Assembly (NCBI RefSeq): GCF_037893015.1
Contig: NC_133666.1
Location: forward strand, 625,345,852 to 625,409,851
DNA from: Macrotis lagotis
Taxonomy: Eukaryota > Chordata > Mammalia > Peramelemorphia > Peramelidae
Direction: 5' to 3'
Length of the DNA: 64,000 bases
Position 1 is the first letter of the stretch; each line of letters begins with the position of its first letter. This document shows positions 23,375 to 34,267 of this stretch, piece by piece. A program made the position numbers and the translations under genes. Below the pieces are notes generated by a model. The model did not search any database, had not been told where the DNA came from, and saw only the letters and a program-made list of their open reading frames with translations.

Positions 23375-24640
23375 CCACTCTCTCCAAAGTCACTGATGAT
23401 CATTTAGCTGCCAAATCCAATGTTTTTTTCCCTCAATCTTCATTCTCCCTGATCTCTCTGCAGCCTTTGACTCTATTGATCACTTTCTTCTCATTGATCC
23501 TCTCTTCTTTTTGTTTTCAGGACCCCTCTCTTTCTGGTTCTTCTCCTCTGTCTCCTGCTAGATCCTCCTCCAGATCATGCCCTCCCCTTGTAAGCATCCC
23601 TCATAATACTGTCCTGACTCTTCTCTTCTTTCTCTATCCCACCTCACTTGGTGATCTCAGCTTCTGTGGATTTAATCACCTTTGCTATGCTGATGATTCT
23701 CAAATCTACTTAACCTGCTTCAATCTCTGATTGTGTCTCCCACTGCCTTTCAGATATCTCAAACTGAATGTCTAGTAAACATCTCAAACTCAATGTCAAA
23801 AATGGAATTCGTTATCTTTCCCCCTAAAGACTGCCCTGTTCCTACATTACCTATTATGGTTGAGGGCAACACCATCTTCCCAGGCCCTCAGGCTCACAAC
23901 CTATGAATCATCCTAGGTTCCTCACTATCTCTCGATCCCTCCAATCCAGTTGCTGATTTCAATTTTGCAATATCTCTCAAATATGCCCCCTTGTCTCCTC
24001 TAATACAGCCACCATTCTGATCCTTATATCTGGATTATTGGAATAGTCTGTTAGTGGGTCTGCCTATCTCAAGTCTTTCCCTATTTCATTTCATCCTCCA
24101 TTCAACCACTGAAGTGATTTACCTAAAGTGCAGGTCTGATCATGTCACCTCTTTCACCCCAAATTAATAAATTCCAGTGGCCTCATATTGCCTTCAGGAG
24201 CAAACATATTATGTTATGTTTGGTGTTCAAAACTCTTCTCTTTCTAGTCTTCTTATACCTTATTCCTTTATACATTTTTTTAGACCCAGTTCTGGCTTCC
24301 TGGCTGTTCAGTGGACAAGAAACTTCATTTCTCTATTTGGGGCATTGTTTCTGGCTGTCCCCCATGCCTGGGACACTCTGACCACTAATTTCCCTGGCTT
24401 CTCTTAAGTCCTAACAAAAACCTCAACTTCTACAGAAAGACTTTCCCCACCTTTTTTAATTCCGAAGATTTCCTTCCTTTAATGATTTCCTATTTATCAT
24501 ATATATATATATATTTTTTTTTTTTGCCTGTTTCTTCCCCCCTGTATATTATAAGCCCTCAAAGGCAGGAACTATCTTTTGCCTCATTTTTATCCCCAGA
24601 TTTTAATACAGGACCTGGTCCAAAGTAAGTACTCAATTAA
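23375..24640 (+). repeat. L2 LINE, reverse-transcriptase and 3' part
   Basis: CACTTGGTGATCTCAGC, then a short open stretch with the YADD active-site motif (CYADDSQIYLTC, near 23680-23715), followed by GACCTGGTCCAAAGTAAGT and a TTGATTGATTGATTG end. Matches the L2 ORF2 and 3' end. Many breaks. Confidence 0.85.
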
Positions 24641-24644
24641 TATT

Positions 24645-25490
24645 GATTGATTGATTGCCAGGCACTTTGGATACAAAGAAAGACAAAACTAATATCTACC
24701 CTCAAGAAGCTCGAAGTCTAATAGTGAGACAAGCAAAATCTATGTACAAAAAAAATTATATAAAGGCTAAATTTGAGATAATTTCAGAGAAAAGACATAA
24801 AGATTAAAGAAGACCTGAAAACATTTTTTGCAAAAAGCAGAATTTATTTAAGACCTGAAAGTAGCCAGGAAATTCAGGAGATAGAGGTAAAGAGGGAGAG
24901 AAAAGGGGCGGCTAGGTGGCCTAATGGATAGAGCACCGGCCCTGGAGTCAGGAGTACCTGGGTTCAAATCCAGTCTCAGACACTTAATAATTACCTAGCT
25001 GTGTGGCCTTGGGCAAGCCACTTAACCCCGTTTGCCTTACAACCCCCCCCCCAAAAAAAGAGGAAGAGAAATCCAGACTTGGGAGATATCATTGAAAATG
25101 ATTGCAGTTAGGTGATGGAGTATAGTGTACAAGGAATAGGAAGGAGACCAGAGTCACTGAATCATTAGAATCCTTAGAAGGGAGTAAGATGTAAGAACCT
25201 GGAAAAATAAGAAGGAAGGAGATTCTGAAGAGTTTTAATAGCCAAGGAATATTATCATTATTATTATTAATACTTGATCCTGGAGGCAATAGGGAGTCAC
25301 TGGATTTTATTGAATAGGGGAGTAAGAGTCAGATTTCACTTTTGAAAGATTACTTTGATAGTTTAGTGGGAGATGGACTGAGTGGGGAGAGGTTTTGAAA
25401 CAGGTATGCCAACTAGAAGGCTATAATAATTTTCCAGGCTTGAAGTGATTAGAACTTGTGTTCAGGGGAAAGAAAAGCAGGACACTGAAG
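24645..25490 (+). repeat. Old unclassified repeat, third copy, split by a SINE
   Basis: GGCACTTTGGATACAAAGAA, CCCTCAAGAAGCTCGAAGTC, TACTTGATCCTGGAGGCAAT and AAAGATTACTTTGATAG in the same order as the other copies. The SINE at 24905-25058 lies inside. Confidence 0.55.
24905..25058 (+). repeat. Marsupial tRNA-derived SINE
   Basis: GGGGCGGCTAGGTGGCCTAA to AACCCCCCCCCCAAAAAAAG; the tail has turned into a C run then A. Flanks AGAGGGAGAGAAAA and AGAGGAAGAGAAAT look like a diverged duplication. Confidence 0.9.
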
Positions 25491-25797
25491 ATATTCCATG
25501 GGAAAGCCAAAGATCTGGACTCTTTTCTCCATTACTACTGGAAATTATTCAGACTATGGTGATTAAATGGAAAAGAAGTTGCCTGTTTAGCAACCCCAGA
25601 TTTGTTTTCTTTACGGGGAAGCCCCACCTCCAGGGTAGTATCTTAAGACTAGATAACCGTTTGGTTCTCTGAGATGTAAAAATGGGATCTGCTGGAATGC
25701 AAGGGTGGGAAATAGGGGACTGTCTAAGAACATTAAATTAACTTCTCTTCCAAGGAGAGACCAGACCATAGAGAGGTATTATAAATTGGAAGAAGTG

Positions 25798-25902
25798 TTT
25801 TTGTTGTTCAGTTGTTTCCGTCATATCTGACTCTTTTTGATCCCATTTGGGGTTTTCTTGGCAAAGATACTGAAGGGGTTTACCATTTCCTTCTCCAACT
25901 CA
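25798..25902 (-). repeat. BovB/RTE-type tail fragment, antisense
   Basis: TTGTTGTTCAGTTGTTTCCG, CATTTGGGGTTTTCTTGGCA and CCATTTCCTTCTCCAACTCA are the reverse complement of the tail of the SINE at 52436-52690 and resemble the BovB LINE 3' end. Confidence 0.75.
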
Positions 25903-27065
25903 TAGGAAAAGATGGAACTCAAAGAAAGAGAAGATGTATGCATTTCATGTGCTTTCAACATTTTCTAAGGGATGAAATGAAGGCCAAACTAAATCTGATG
26001 GCATTGCTACTTTGAGTCCTCTTGTTGACTTTTCCTTTTTTTGTTGACAACCTATTATATTGGCTAATCAAAGGCTCAGTCTTCATAGTATGCTAGGATT
26101 TATTCTTCTCCATGGGTTATCCAGAGTATGTACAGATATACATACTGATTCTAATCCAACTTACTTCCACTCCTGGATGACTGAGGGATTTGGTACTGGG
26201 TGGTGGGACTGGTATTGTGTGGTGGTGCTGAATAGTTTTCTGGTGGTCTGAGGAAATGGGACTCCTGTCTTCCTGAAAGAAAGCTGGAATGATGATTCCC
26301 TCTGCCATTCTTTTTGTTCTTTTCCCTTCCTAGTGGGAAGGAAACATTTTCCTTCCTTCCTTACTGCTGTGAGCTGCCAGCCCTGCTCCCCACATGCCCC
26401 ACCCCATGGTGCCTTTGATTCTTTTGTGTTTAATCTTTCCTGATCTTAGATGAACTAGGTTTGCCAAGAAGGGAGTGCCCAGGTGATCAGGAATCCAACA
26501 GAGCCATCAAAGATCCCACCCACAACCAGAATCAAAGGTGGCAGCCAACAACAGAAGAATTATCTACAGATGCAGGTAGAAACAGTCCCCTGAGGGACTT
26601 GGCAATTGAGGATTAAGACAGAGACATATGTTAGCTACAAAGGCATCAATCCTTGGATCCCAGAAAAGCTTCATCTGCTGGAGGACCCTCATGAGGACTC
26701 CATGAAGGGGACAAAGGACTTCTAAGGCCTTGAGTTAGCATGAACTGAGTCCACATCCCTGTGTTCAGGAAGAGCATACCCCAGGGTTTGGAGGAAAGGA
26801 TTTTTCCCTCCCATGCTTTCTTTAGAATTGTGAGGAGAGTATTAGTCAGTCTCCTGATAGTCAATAAACCTGGCTGTAGGGGGTGGGAGGGTAAGGGGTA
26901 ATGCTAGAGAATATTTAGAAATTTCCAGACAGCAATATGTCAAAAATGTGAGTTGCAAAATGAGCCAAAAAGATGATTGGGGAAGGTCTGTCCCTCCCAA
27001 GATTGCACTTATACATACATATCTAAGTTACATATAAATAAGATCCTAGCTTTCTGAATTAAAAA
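25903..27065. other. Single-copy stretch
   Basis: Nothing recognisable beyond short simple runs (TTCCTTCCTTCC at about 26352). Confidence 0.4.
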
Positions 27066-27079
27066 GGAGAGAGACCTTA

Positions 27080-27200
27080 CAGAGACTTCCATTTCAACCC
27101 CCTCATTGTATTGATGGGAAAATTGAGGTGCAGAGAAGGGAATTTCTTGCCCAAAGTCAAATAAGGGTAAGTAAATGGACTGACCTTTAAACCTAGAGTC
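27080..27200 (-). repeat. MIR remnant, antisense
   Basis: AAAATTGAGGTGCAGAGAAGG followed by TTGCCCAAAGTCAAATAAGG is a reverse-complement MIR core. Confidence 0.6.
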
Positions 27201-27391
27201 AATGCAAAACTTATTATATGAGGAAATAAATCCTTGCCCTGCTCTTCCATTTTCCCCACCCAATATTGTAGTTTCTGTTCTCTGAAGGTAATCTAGATCC
27301 TTGTTGTCTCTGGGTCCCTAAATACCCAGAGCCTGGTTTAGCAGCTACTGATTCTTCTTTCATTATTTCAATCATTCATCAAATGTTTCTT

Positions 27392-27572
27392 TTTTTTTTC
27401 TTTTCTTTTCTTTCTTTCTTTCTTTCTTTCTTTCTTTTTTTAGATTTTTTTCAAGGCAATGGGGTTAAGTGGCTTGCCCAAGGACACAGCTAGGTAATTA
27501 TTAAGTGTCTGAGGCTAGATTTGAACTCAGGTACTCCTGACTCCAGGGCTGGTGCTCTATCCACTGTGCCAC
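27392..27572 (-). repeat. Marsupial SINE, antisense, with TTTC array grown from its tail
   Basis: The poly-T tail has expanded into TTTC repeats (about 27399-27437), then CAAGGCAATGGGGTTAAGTG to CTATCCACTGTGCCACC. Flanking duplication ATCAAATGTTTCTT (27378-27391) and ATCAAACGTTTCTT (27573-27586), one mismatch. Confidence 0.9.
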
Positions 27573-27586
27573 CATCAAACGTTTCT

Positions 27587-28225
27587 TAAGGACCCTTTCT
27601 ATACAAAAGCCCTGGATGCTGTAGGGGGCAGACAGAGACGAAAAGGCCAGACTTTCCTTCCACCTTTTATCCTAAAAAGGGTAGATAAGATGCTTCCATA
27701 TTTCAAATGATCAATGATCTCATTGATTCTGACATTCATTCATTTATTCATTCATTCATTGGCAGAATACTAAGTGCCTGCTGTGTTCAGTCTTGTGCTC
27801 AGAGACAAAGAAGACACAAGATTTAGAAATAGAGTCTCTGTCTGGGAAGATAATGAATTCTCCATCATAGAAGGGTTTGGGGAAGAATTCCTGCTTAAGG
27901 AGGGCTCTATCACAAGCATGCCAGCAGATGTCTCACTGATTAGATTTCAGAGACTAGAGCTCCCTTCTGATGATTGAAATCCAAGGGTTTGACTCTTTGG
28001 AAGAGTGACCCTTCCTTAGAAGTAAGTCAGTCAATAAATATTTATTAAAGAGACTACCATGAGCTAAGCTAAGAGAGAGAGAGAGGCAATCTCTTCTCTT
28101 TATAAAGATGGACAGTGGAGCCATTTTGAACTCCTGGGAGATACTCTCCTCTTGTTGTATAATTGGAAAATTTCAATCAGCTTATGTATGATAATGGACA
28201 CCCCCCCATCCCCTTGTAAATCTTA
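27587..28225. other. Spacer with ATTC array
   Basis: CATTCATTCATTTATTCATTCATTCATTGG-type tetranucleotide array at about 27731-27760 and an AGAG run near 28072; otherwise unassigned. Confidence 0.45.
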
Positions 28226-28229
28226 ACTG

Positions 28230-29990
28230 GAATAGAATCAGTACTGGGTACTTTGCCATAAGAGAACATAATGACATTCAAAATCTCTTTTTGGCTAGAC
28301 ATTCCCCAATTGACAAATGGTCAAAGGATATGCAAAGGCAATATGAGGAAATCAAAGTGATCCATAGTCATATGAAAAATTGCTCTAAATCATTTCTTAT
28401 CAGAAAAATGCAAATTAAAGCATCACTAAGATACCATCTCACACCTCTCAGACTGACCAATATGACCAGAAAGGACAATGATCAATGTTGGAAGGGATGT
28501 GGGAAATCTGGGACACTAATACATTGTTGGTGGAGCTGTAATCTCATCCAACTTTTCTGGAGAGAAATTTGGAATTATGCCCAAAGGGCAACAAAAATGT
28601 ACATACCTAGCAATACCACTACTGGGTTTATACCCTGAAGAGATTATGAAAAAGGGTAAAAACACCACTTGTGCAAAAATATTCATAGCAGGCCTGTTTG
28701 TGGTGGCAAAGAACTGGAAATTAGGTAAATGTCCTTTAATTGGGGAATGGCTTAACAAACTGTGATATATGTATATCATGGAACACTATTGTTCTATTAG
28801 AAACCAGGAGGGAATTCAGGAAAGCTTGGAAGGATTTGCATGAACTGATGCTGAGTGAGATGGGCAGAACCAGAAAAACACTGTACACCCTAACAGCAAC
28901 ATGGGGGTGATGAGCAACCTTGATGGACTTGCTCATTCCATCAGTGCAACAATCAAGGGACAATTTGGGGGTATCTGCAATGGAGAATACCATCTGTATC
29001 CAGAGAAAGAATTGTGGAGTTTGAAAAAAGACCAAAGACTCTTACCTTTAATTTAGGAAAAAACTTATCTTATTATGTAATTTTGCCATCTCTTATACTT
29101 TATTTTTTCCCTTAAGTATATGATTTCTCTATACCCAAAGGGCAACAAAAATGAGCATACCCTTTGACCCAGCAATACTACTACTGGGTCTATACCCTGA
29201 AGAGATCATGAAAAAGAGTAAAAACATCACTTGTACAAAAATATTTATAGCAGCCCTGTTTGTGATGGCAAAGAATTGGAAATCAAGTAAATGTCCTTCA
29301 ATTGGGGAATGGCTTAGCAAACTGTGGTATATGTATGTCATGGAACACTGTTGTTCTATTAGAAACCAGGAGGGATGGAAATTCAGGGAAGCCTAGAGGG
29401 ATTTGCATGAACTGATGGAGATGAGCAGAACCAGAAAAATACTGTATACCCTAACAGCAACATGGGGGTGATGTTCAACCTTGAAGGACTCACTCATTCC
29501 ATCAGTGCAACAATCAGGAACAATTTTGGGCTGTCTGCAAAGCAGAGTGCCATCTGTATCCAGATAAAGAGCCGTGGAGTTTGAACAAAGTTCAAGGACT
29601 ATTCCCTTTAATTTAGAAAAAAACATATATTATTGTGGGATCTTGTTATTTCTTAAACTTTTTGTCTCTTCCTTAAGGATGTGATTTCTCTCTCATCACG
29701 GTCAATTTGGATCAATGTACAACATGGAAACAAAGTAAAGACTGACAGATTGGTTTCTGTGGGGGTGGGGTGGGGGGAGGGAAGTAAGATGGGGAAAATT
29801 GTAAAACTCAAATAATATCTTTAATAAAAATTTTAAAAAAGGATATGATTTCTCTCTCATCACATTCATCACATTCAACTTAGATCAGTGTATACCATGA
29901 AAACATTGAAAAGACTAACAGACTGCCTTCGGTGGAGGGTGGGGGGAGGGAAGCAAGAATGGTGGGGGGGTTGTAAAACTCAAAATAAAT
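28230..29990 (+). repeat. L1 (ORF2 end plus 3' UTR), host copy of a nested pair
   Basis: A short open stretch encodes the L1 ORF2 C-terminus (RYHLTPLRLTNMTRKDNDQC, CWWSCNLIQLFW), followed by the 3' UTR. The element runs to 29130, is broken by the second L1, and resumes at 29856 (CATCACATTCAACTTAGATC) to its GGGGGGAGGGAAGCAAGAAT-type 3' end near 29990. Confidence 0.9.
29131..29842 (+). repeat. L1 3' fragment inserted into the L1 above
   Basis: Starts ATACCCAAAGGGCAACAAAA, ends CTTTAATAAAAATTTTAAAAAA. Flanked by a perfect duplication ATATGATTTCTCT at 29118-29130 and 29843-29855, so it is a 5'-truncated insertion into the 3' UTR of an older family member. Confidence 0.93.
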
Positions 29991-30014
29991 AGATGAGGAA
30001 ATTGAGTTGCAGAG

Positions 30015-30167
30015 GGGCTGCTAGGTGGCCCAGAGGATAAAGCACCCGCCCTGGAGTCAGGAGTACCTGGGTTCAAATCCAGTCTCATACACTTAATAAT
30101 TACCTAGTTGTGTGGCCTCGGGCAAGCCACTTAACCCTATTTGCCTTGCAAAAAAAAACTAATAAAA
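30015..30167 (+). repeat. Marsupial tRNA-derived SINE with perfect 15-bp target-site duplication
   Basis: Flanked by AATTGAGTTGCAGAG at 30000-30014 and 30168-30182. Confidence 0.95.
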
Positions 30168-30184
30168 AATTGAGTTGCAGAGAG

Positions 30185-30545
30185 ATTAAATAATATGCCT
30201 AATGTCACTCAGGTGGAAAGGCAGCTCCCTGAAATGGGGAGAAAATAAGAAAAGGATAATTTTTTTCTTGGTGAATTGGGGAAAGGGATTTTCTATACTC
30301 TTTTTCATTTTGTGTATGTCTCCCATTTCTCAAAAGATTTTGATCTTACCAACCACATGGGAAAGAACAAATGGATAAAAAAAATGTGTTTTTCCTAGAT
30401 TATCACATGATGGCTAAAGTTTAGAATGTATTCATTAATATGTATAGAAAAAGAAATAGACAAAGATTTGGGTATAGAAATGAATAAGATAGTGGTTAGG
30501 TTGTCTTCAGCAAATTGCAAAGATGTTAAATTTCTTCAAAAAAAT
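30185..30545. other. AT-rich spacer
   Basis: No gene or repeat recognised. Confidence 0.4.
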
Positions 30546-30552
30546 AAAGTCT

Positions 30553-30684
30553 TGGGGCAGCTAGGTGGCGCAGTGGAGTCAGGAGTACTTGAGTTCAAAT
30601 CTGACCTCAGACACTTAATAATTACCTAGCTGTGTGGCCTTGGGCAAGCCACTTAACCCATTACCTTGCAAAAACCTAAAAAAA
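30553..30684 (+). repeat. Marsupial tRNA-derived SINE with internal deletion
   Basis: GGGGCAGCTAGGTGGCGCAG runs straight into TGGAGTCAGGAG, missing the ATAGAGCACCGGCCC segment. Flanks AAAGTCT (30546-30552 and 30685-30691). Confidence 0.9.
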
Positions 30685-31586
30685 AAAGTCTCCTTACATC
30701 ACCCTCCCCCCAAAAAAGAAAGTTTGGCTAGAGAGGGATTGATTTCAATCTGAGATATGCAATCAATAGTTTCAGCACTGATGAAGATGAGCTGTTCAAC
30801 CCATCTATCCAAGATCATGAAGATACTATCACTAATCAATGTGGCTCTATCAGCATTGAGTAGTTAAAATGTACCATACATCTTTGACCCATAGATAGCC
30901 TTCAAGGACATCATAAAAGCATTTTAGATTGTTACTATTTGCATAAAACTGAATTTCATCTGCTTTCTTTCTGAGCCAATAATCCTGTGCCTCTCTATTT
31001 AAAGCTTCACTTGTATTTTACTTTTGATAAAGTTAAATAATTCTTAGAGACAGAGATAGATTGACTTGTGACAATCACAAAGTGGGGGGGGGTCTCTCTC
31101 TCTTAGTCATTGATGACAATGATTCTTGCCAGAGTGCTCCTTAATAGTCTGATCCTTTACCTGGAAGATGGGCATCTACCTGACAGCCAGTATGGCTTCA
31201 GAAAGAACAGTTGATGTGTTGTTAGCTACCTAACAACTGCAGGAAAAATGCCAGGAGTAGAACAGAGATCTGTGCACAACATTCATCCATCTGACTAGGG
31301 TCTTTGATATTGTCTTGAAGTTGTAGGGAAATTACATCAAAATTTGGTTGCCTGAGGAGTTCATCAGAACTGTACTTCAGTTTCATGCTTGCATGGTTTT
31401 TGCATAATGGATGATGCTCTTGTACCTTCTCAGTCATCAGTGGAGTGAAGCAAGGTTGTGTTCTTGCTCTCATGCTTTTTAGTATGTTTTCAATAATGTT
31501 GTCAGACACTTTCAAGAGGTGACAAATACGGCATCAAGGTCAGTTACTATACTGATGTTAAATTATTTAAATGGAAAAGGCTTACA

Positions 31587-31727
31587 GGGGCAGCTAGGTG
31601 GCCCAGTGGATAGAGCACCAGTCCTGGAGTCAGGAGGACCTGAGTTCAAATGTGACCTCAGACACTTACTAGCTGGGTGACCTTGAGCTAGTCACTTAAT
31701 CCCTTTGCCTTGCAAAAACAAAAAAAA
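31587..31727 (+). repeat. Marsupial SINE inside the RTE-like LINE
   Basis: GGGGCAGCTAGGTGGCCCAG to CCTTTGCCTTGCAAAAACA, with similar GAAAAGGCTTACA / GAAAAGGTTACA flanks. Confidence 0.88.
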
Positions 31728-32730
31728 TTGAAAAGGTTACAAGCCAAGACTAAAGTGAAGGGAGATTTGGTACATGATTTTCTGTTTGCAGATGATTTCC
31801 TCTAAAGCTAAGATGCAACAAAGTATGGATTGATTCTCCATTGCTTGTGCCAATTTTGGTCTAACAAACTTGGTTATTTGGTAATTTGGTCTTACCACCA
31901 AGAAAACATAGGTTTCCCCACCAGTCAGCATCACACCATTCATGAGTGGAACCATTGGAAATTTTGAAAACAATGGATAAGTTCACTTACCATGGCAGTA
32001 TACTTTCCAGGGATATTGCATAAATGATGAGCTTAACAAACTCATTGCTAGGGCCAGCTCAGTGTTTTGGAAGCTCTGAAGCAAAGTATGGGAGAGAAGA
32101 GGTTTTAGACTGCCTAATATACTGAAGGCCATTGTGAATCTCATTTCCATATGCTTATGAAATCTGGACAGTTAGCATCATGCCAGGAAACTGAATCACT
32201 TTCCTTTGAAATTTCTTGGGAAGATTCTGAAGATCACCTGGCAGGAGAAGATATAGGCCAATGAGGTTAAACTGCAAGCATTCAAACTCTATTGCAGATA
32301 GATGATGAATTGGTTATGTTGTTCAAATGGCAAATGTAGGCTTGCCTAAAAGACTATTTCACTGAGAACTCACATAAGGCAAGAGTTCATATTGTGGTCA
32401 GAAGAAGCAATACAAGAAACATTCTCAAAACACTTAATCACACTCTGAAGAACTTTGGAATTGATTGTATGACTTGGACTGCCCAGCATGGCATGCCTTC
32501 ATTAAAGAAGGTGATGTGCCCTATGAATGAAGTAGAATTGCAGTAGTTCAAAAGAAACATGACATGCACAAATTTAGAGATATCTATACTCCAAAAATGC
32601 CTGCGGACTATTTGTGCCCAATCTATAGTAGAGCATTCCAAGCTTGTATTAGTCTGATCAGCCAGTCGGACCTACCATAACCTGACTACAACATAATGAT
32701 GTCATTTTGGTCCTCTTCAATAATGAAGGA

Positions 32731-33280
32731 TGTTCGATTGGGGAGTGGCTTAACAAACTGTGGTATATGTATGGTATATGTATGTCATGTTGTTCTATTA
32801 GAAACCAGGAGGGATGGGAATTCAGGGAAACCTGGAAGGATTTGCATGAACTGATGCTGAGTGAGCTGAGCAGAACCAGAAAAACATTGTACACCCTAAT
32901 AGCAACATGGGGGCGATGATCAAATTTGATTGACTTGCTCATTCGATCAGTGCAACAATCAGAGATAATTTGGGGCTGTCTGCAATGGAGAATACCATCT
33001 GTATCCAGAGAAAGAATTGTGGAATTTGAACAAAGACCAAAGACTATTATCTTCAATTTAGGGAAAAAACCCGCTATCTTTTTATGTAATTTTGTTATCT
33101 CTTATACTTTATGTTTCTTCCTTAAGTATATGATTTCTCTCTCATCACATTCAACTCAGATCAATGCATACCATGGAAACAATGTAAAGACTGACTGCTT
33201 TCTGTGGGGGTGGGGGGAAGGAAGCAAGAATAGGGGAAAAATTACAGAACTCAAAATAAATAAAATCTTTCTTAAAAAGA
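32731..33280 (+). repeat. L1 3' fragment inserted at the LINE 3' end
   Basis: Starts in GGGGAGTGGCTTAACAAACT, ends CAAAATAAATAAAATC plus A-rich tail. Duplication AATAATGAAGGA (32719-32730) and AATAATCAAGGA (33281-33292), one mismatch. Contains a small GTATATGTATG duplication. Confidence 0.88.
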
Positions 33281-33299
33281 AATAATCAAGGACAACAAC

Positions 33300-34265
33300 T
33301 GACTCTGTGTGAGGCACTCTCCTAAGTACTGGAAAGGGAAAAAGGCCCTCTTTGGTCCTGTCTCCTTGGATTTTCAAATCAGAGTAGAGAAAAGAGGTAG
33401 GAGAAGAGGATATGGTGGGGGGAAGGGACTACAAATTTCTCACTTTCCATCTCTAGCTCCCCAACCCCAACAGTAATGATAATTTGTAGGAGAAACCTAT
33501 GGTGAGGGAATCTCCTGGACCTCCACTTATTGGTTACCTTTCTGTTTCCTTTTCTGAGAACAGGTCAGAGATGAATTCCAGAGATACTTGGAGGGGATTA
33601 CCTCTTGGGAAATCCCAAATTCCTGTATTCCTGAGTTCCTAAGGAGTTCTAATCTCTAGTTGGCTCTAAGCCAGACCAATTTGGGAAAGATTTCTTCAAT
33701 AGCAGTTGCCATGAGAGCAGGGGAGCGGGGTTAGAAGTGAAGTGGGAACCCAAAGCTGGAAGGCTTGAGTCCTAACCTATGGGGTCTGGAGGGGCAGGGA
33801 ATTGGGAAGGTTGGAACTTGTCAAGCCTCTTCCAAATTACCACCAATTACTTAGACAATTGATGGGAAGTGAATGATGGTTTAGTATACACCCAAATGTC
33901 TTTGCTTTCCTAAGACTTTGAATGAATTTTCTGTTTCTGTATGTGGTCATGGCTTCCTAGGAGAATTTTTATCTTAAATACAAAATAAGTTAAATATATA
34001 TTCTCCCATACTCAATACCTATAATACATTGTACAGTTCTGGTGAGGGAGATGAAGACCCTGTTACCTGAATTTTGGGTAAACTAGACATGAGACACATC
34101 TTTTAATCAGGAGTAAAGTTTCAGGGTAAGGGACTGGAATGAGTCAATGAGAGAACCTGAGCCTTTGGACTCAATTCCTAGAATTAAGCCTGGGCTATGA
34201 AAGTACAGAATCCTCAGTGGGTCTGGTCATACATAATATTCTTTTCTAGTTCTAGCATCTTATTA
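33300..34265. other. Single-copy stretch
   Basis: No repeat or coding family is visible in about 1 kb, which is unusual for this repeat-dense interval. It could hold a regulatory element; nothing in the sequence proves it. Confidence 0.4.
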
Positions 34266-34267
34266 GT

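Larger units (their letters stand above)
31100..33300 (+). repeat. RTE-like LINE remnant, ORF2 reverse transcriptase and 3' end
   Basis: Broken frames still show reverse-transcriptase phrases: LPDSQYGFRKN near 31170, GVKQGCVLA-like sequence near 31440, then LKNFGIDCMTW and a Cys/His-like CPIYSRAFQACISLISQ near 32610-32660. The 3' end GATGTCATTTTGGTCCTCTT then CAATAATGAAGGA resembles the tail of the composite SINE at 15.7 kb. Interrupted by a SINE (31587-31727) and an L1 (32731-33280). The clade is a recollection-based guess; RTE or a relative fits best. Confidence 0.7.

Noticed and set aside
23467-23730. Open frame with CYADDSQIYLTC as a host gene
   Set aside because: It is the reverse-transcriptase active-site region of an L2 LINE with broken flanking frames.
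28291-28638. 115-codon open frame with CWWSCNLIQLFW
   Set aside because: C-terminal end of L1 ORF2, part of the L1 at 28.2-29.1 kb.
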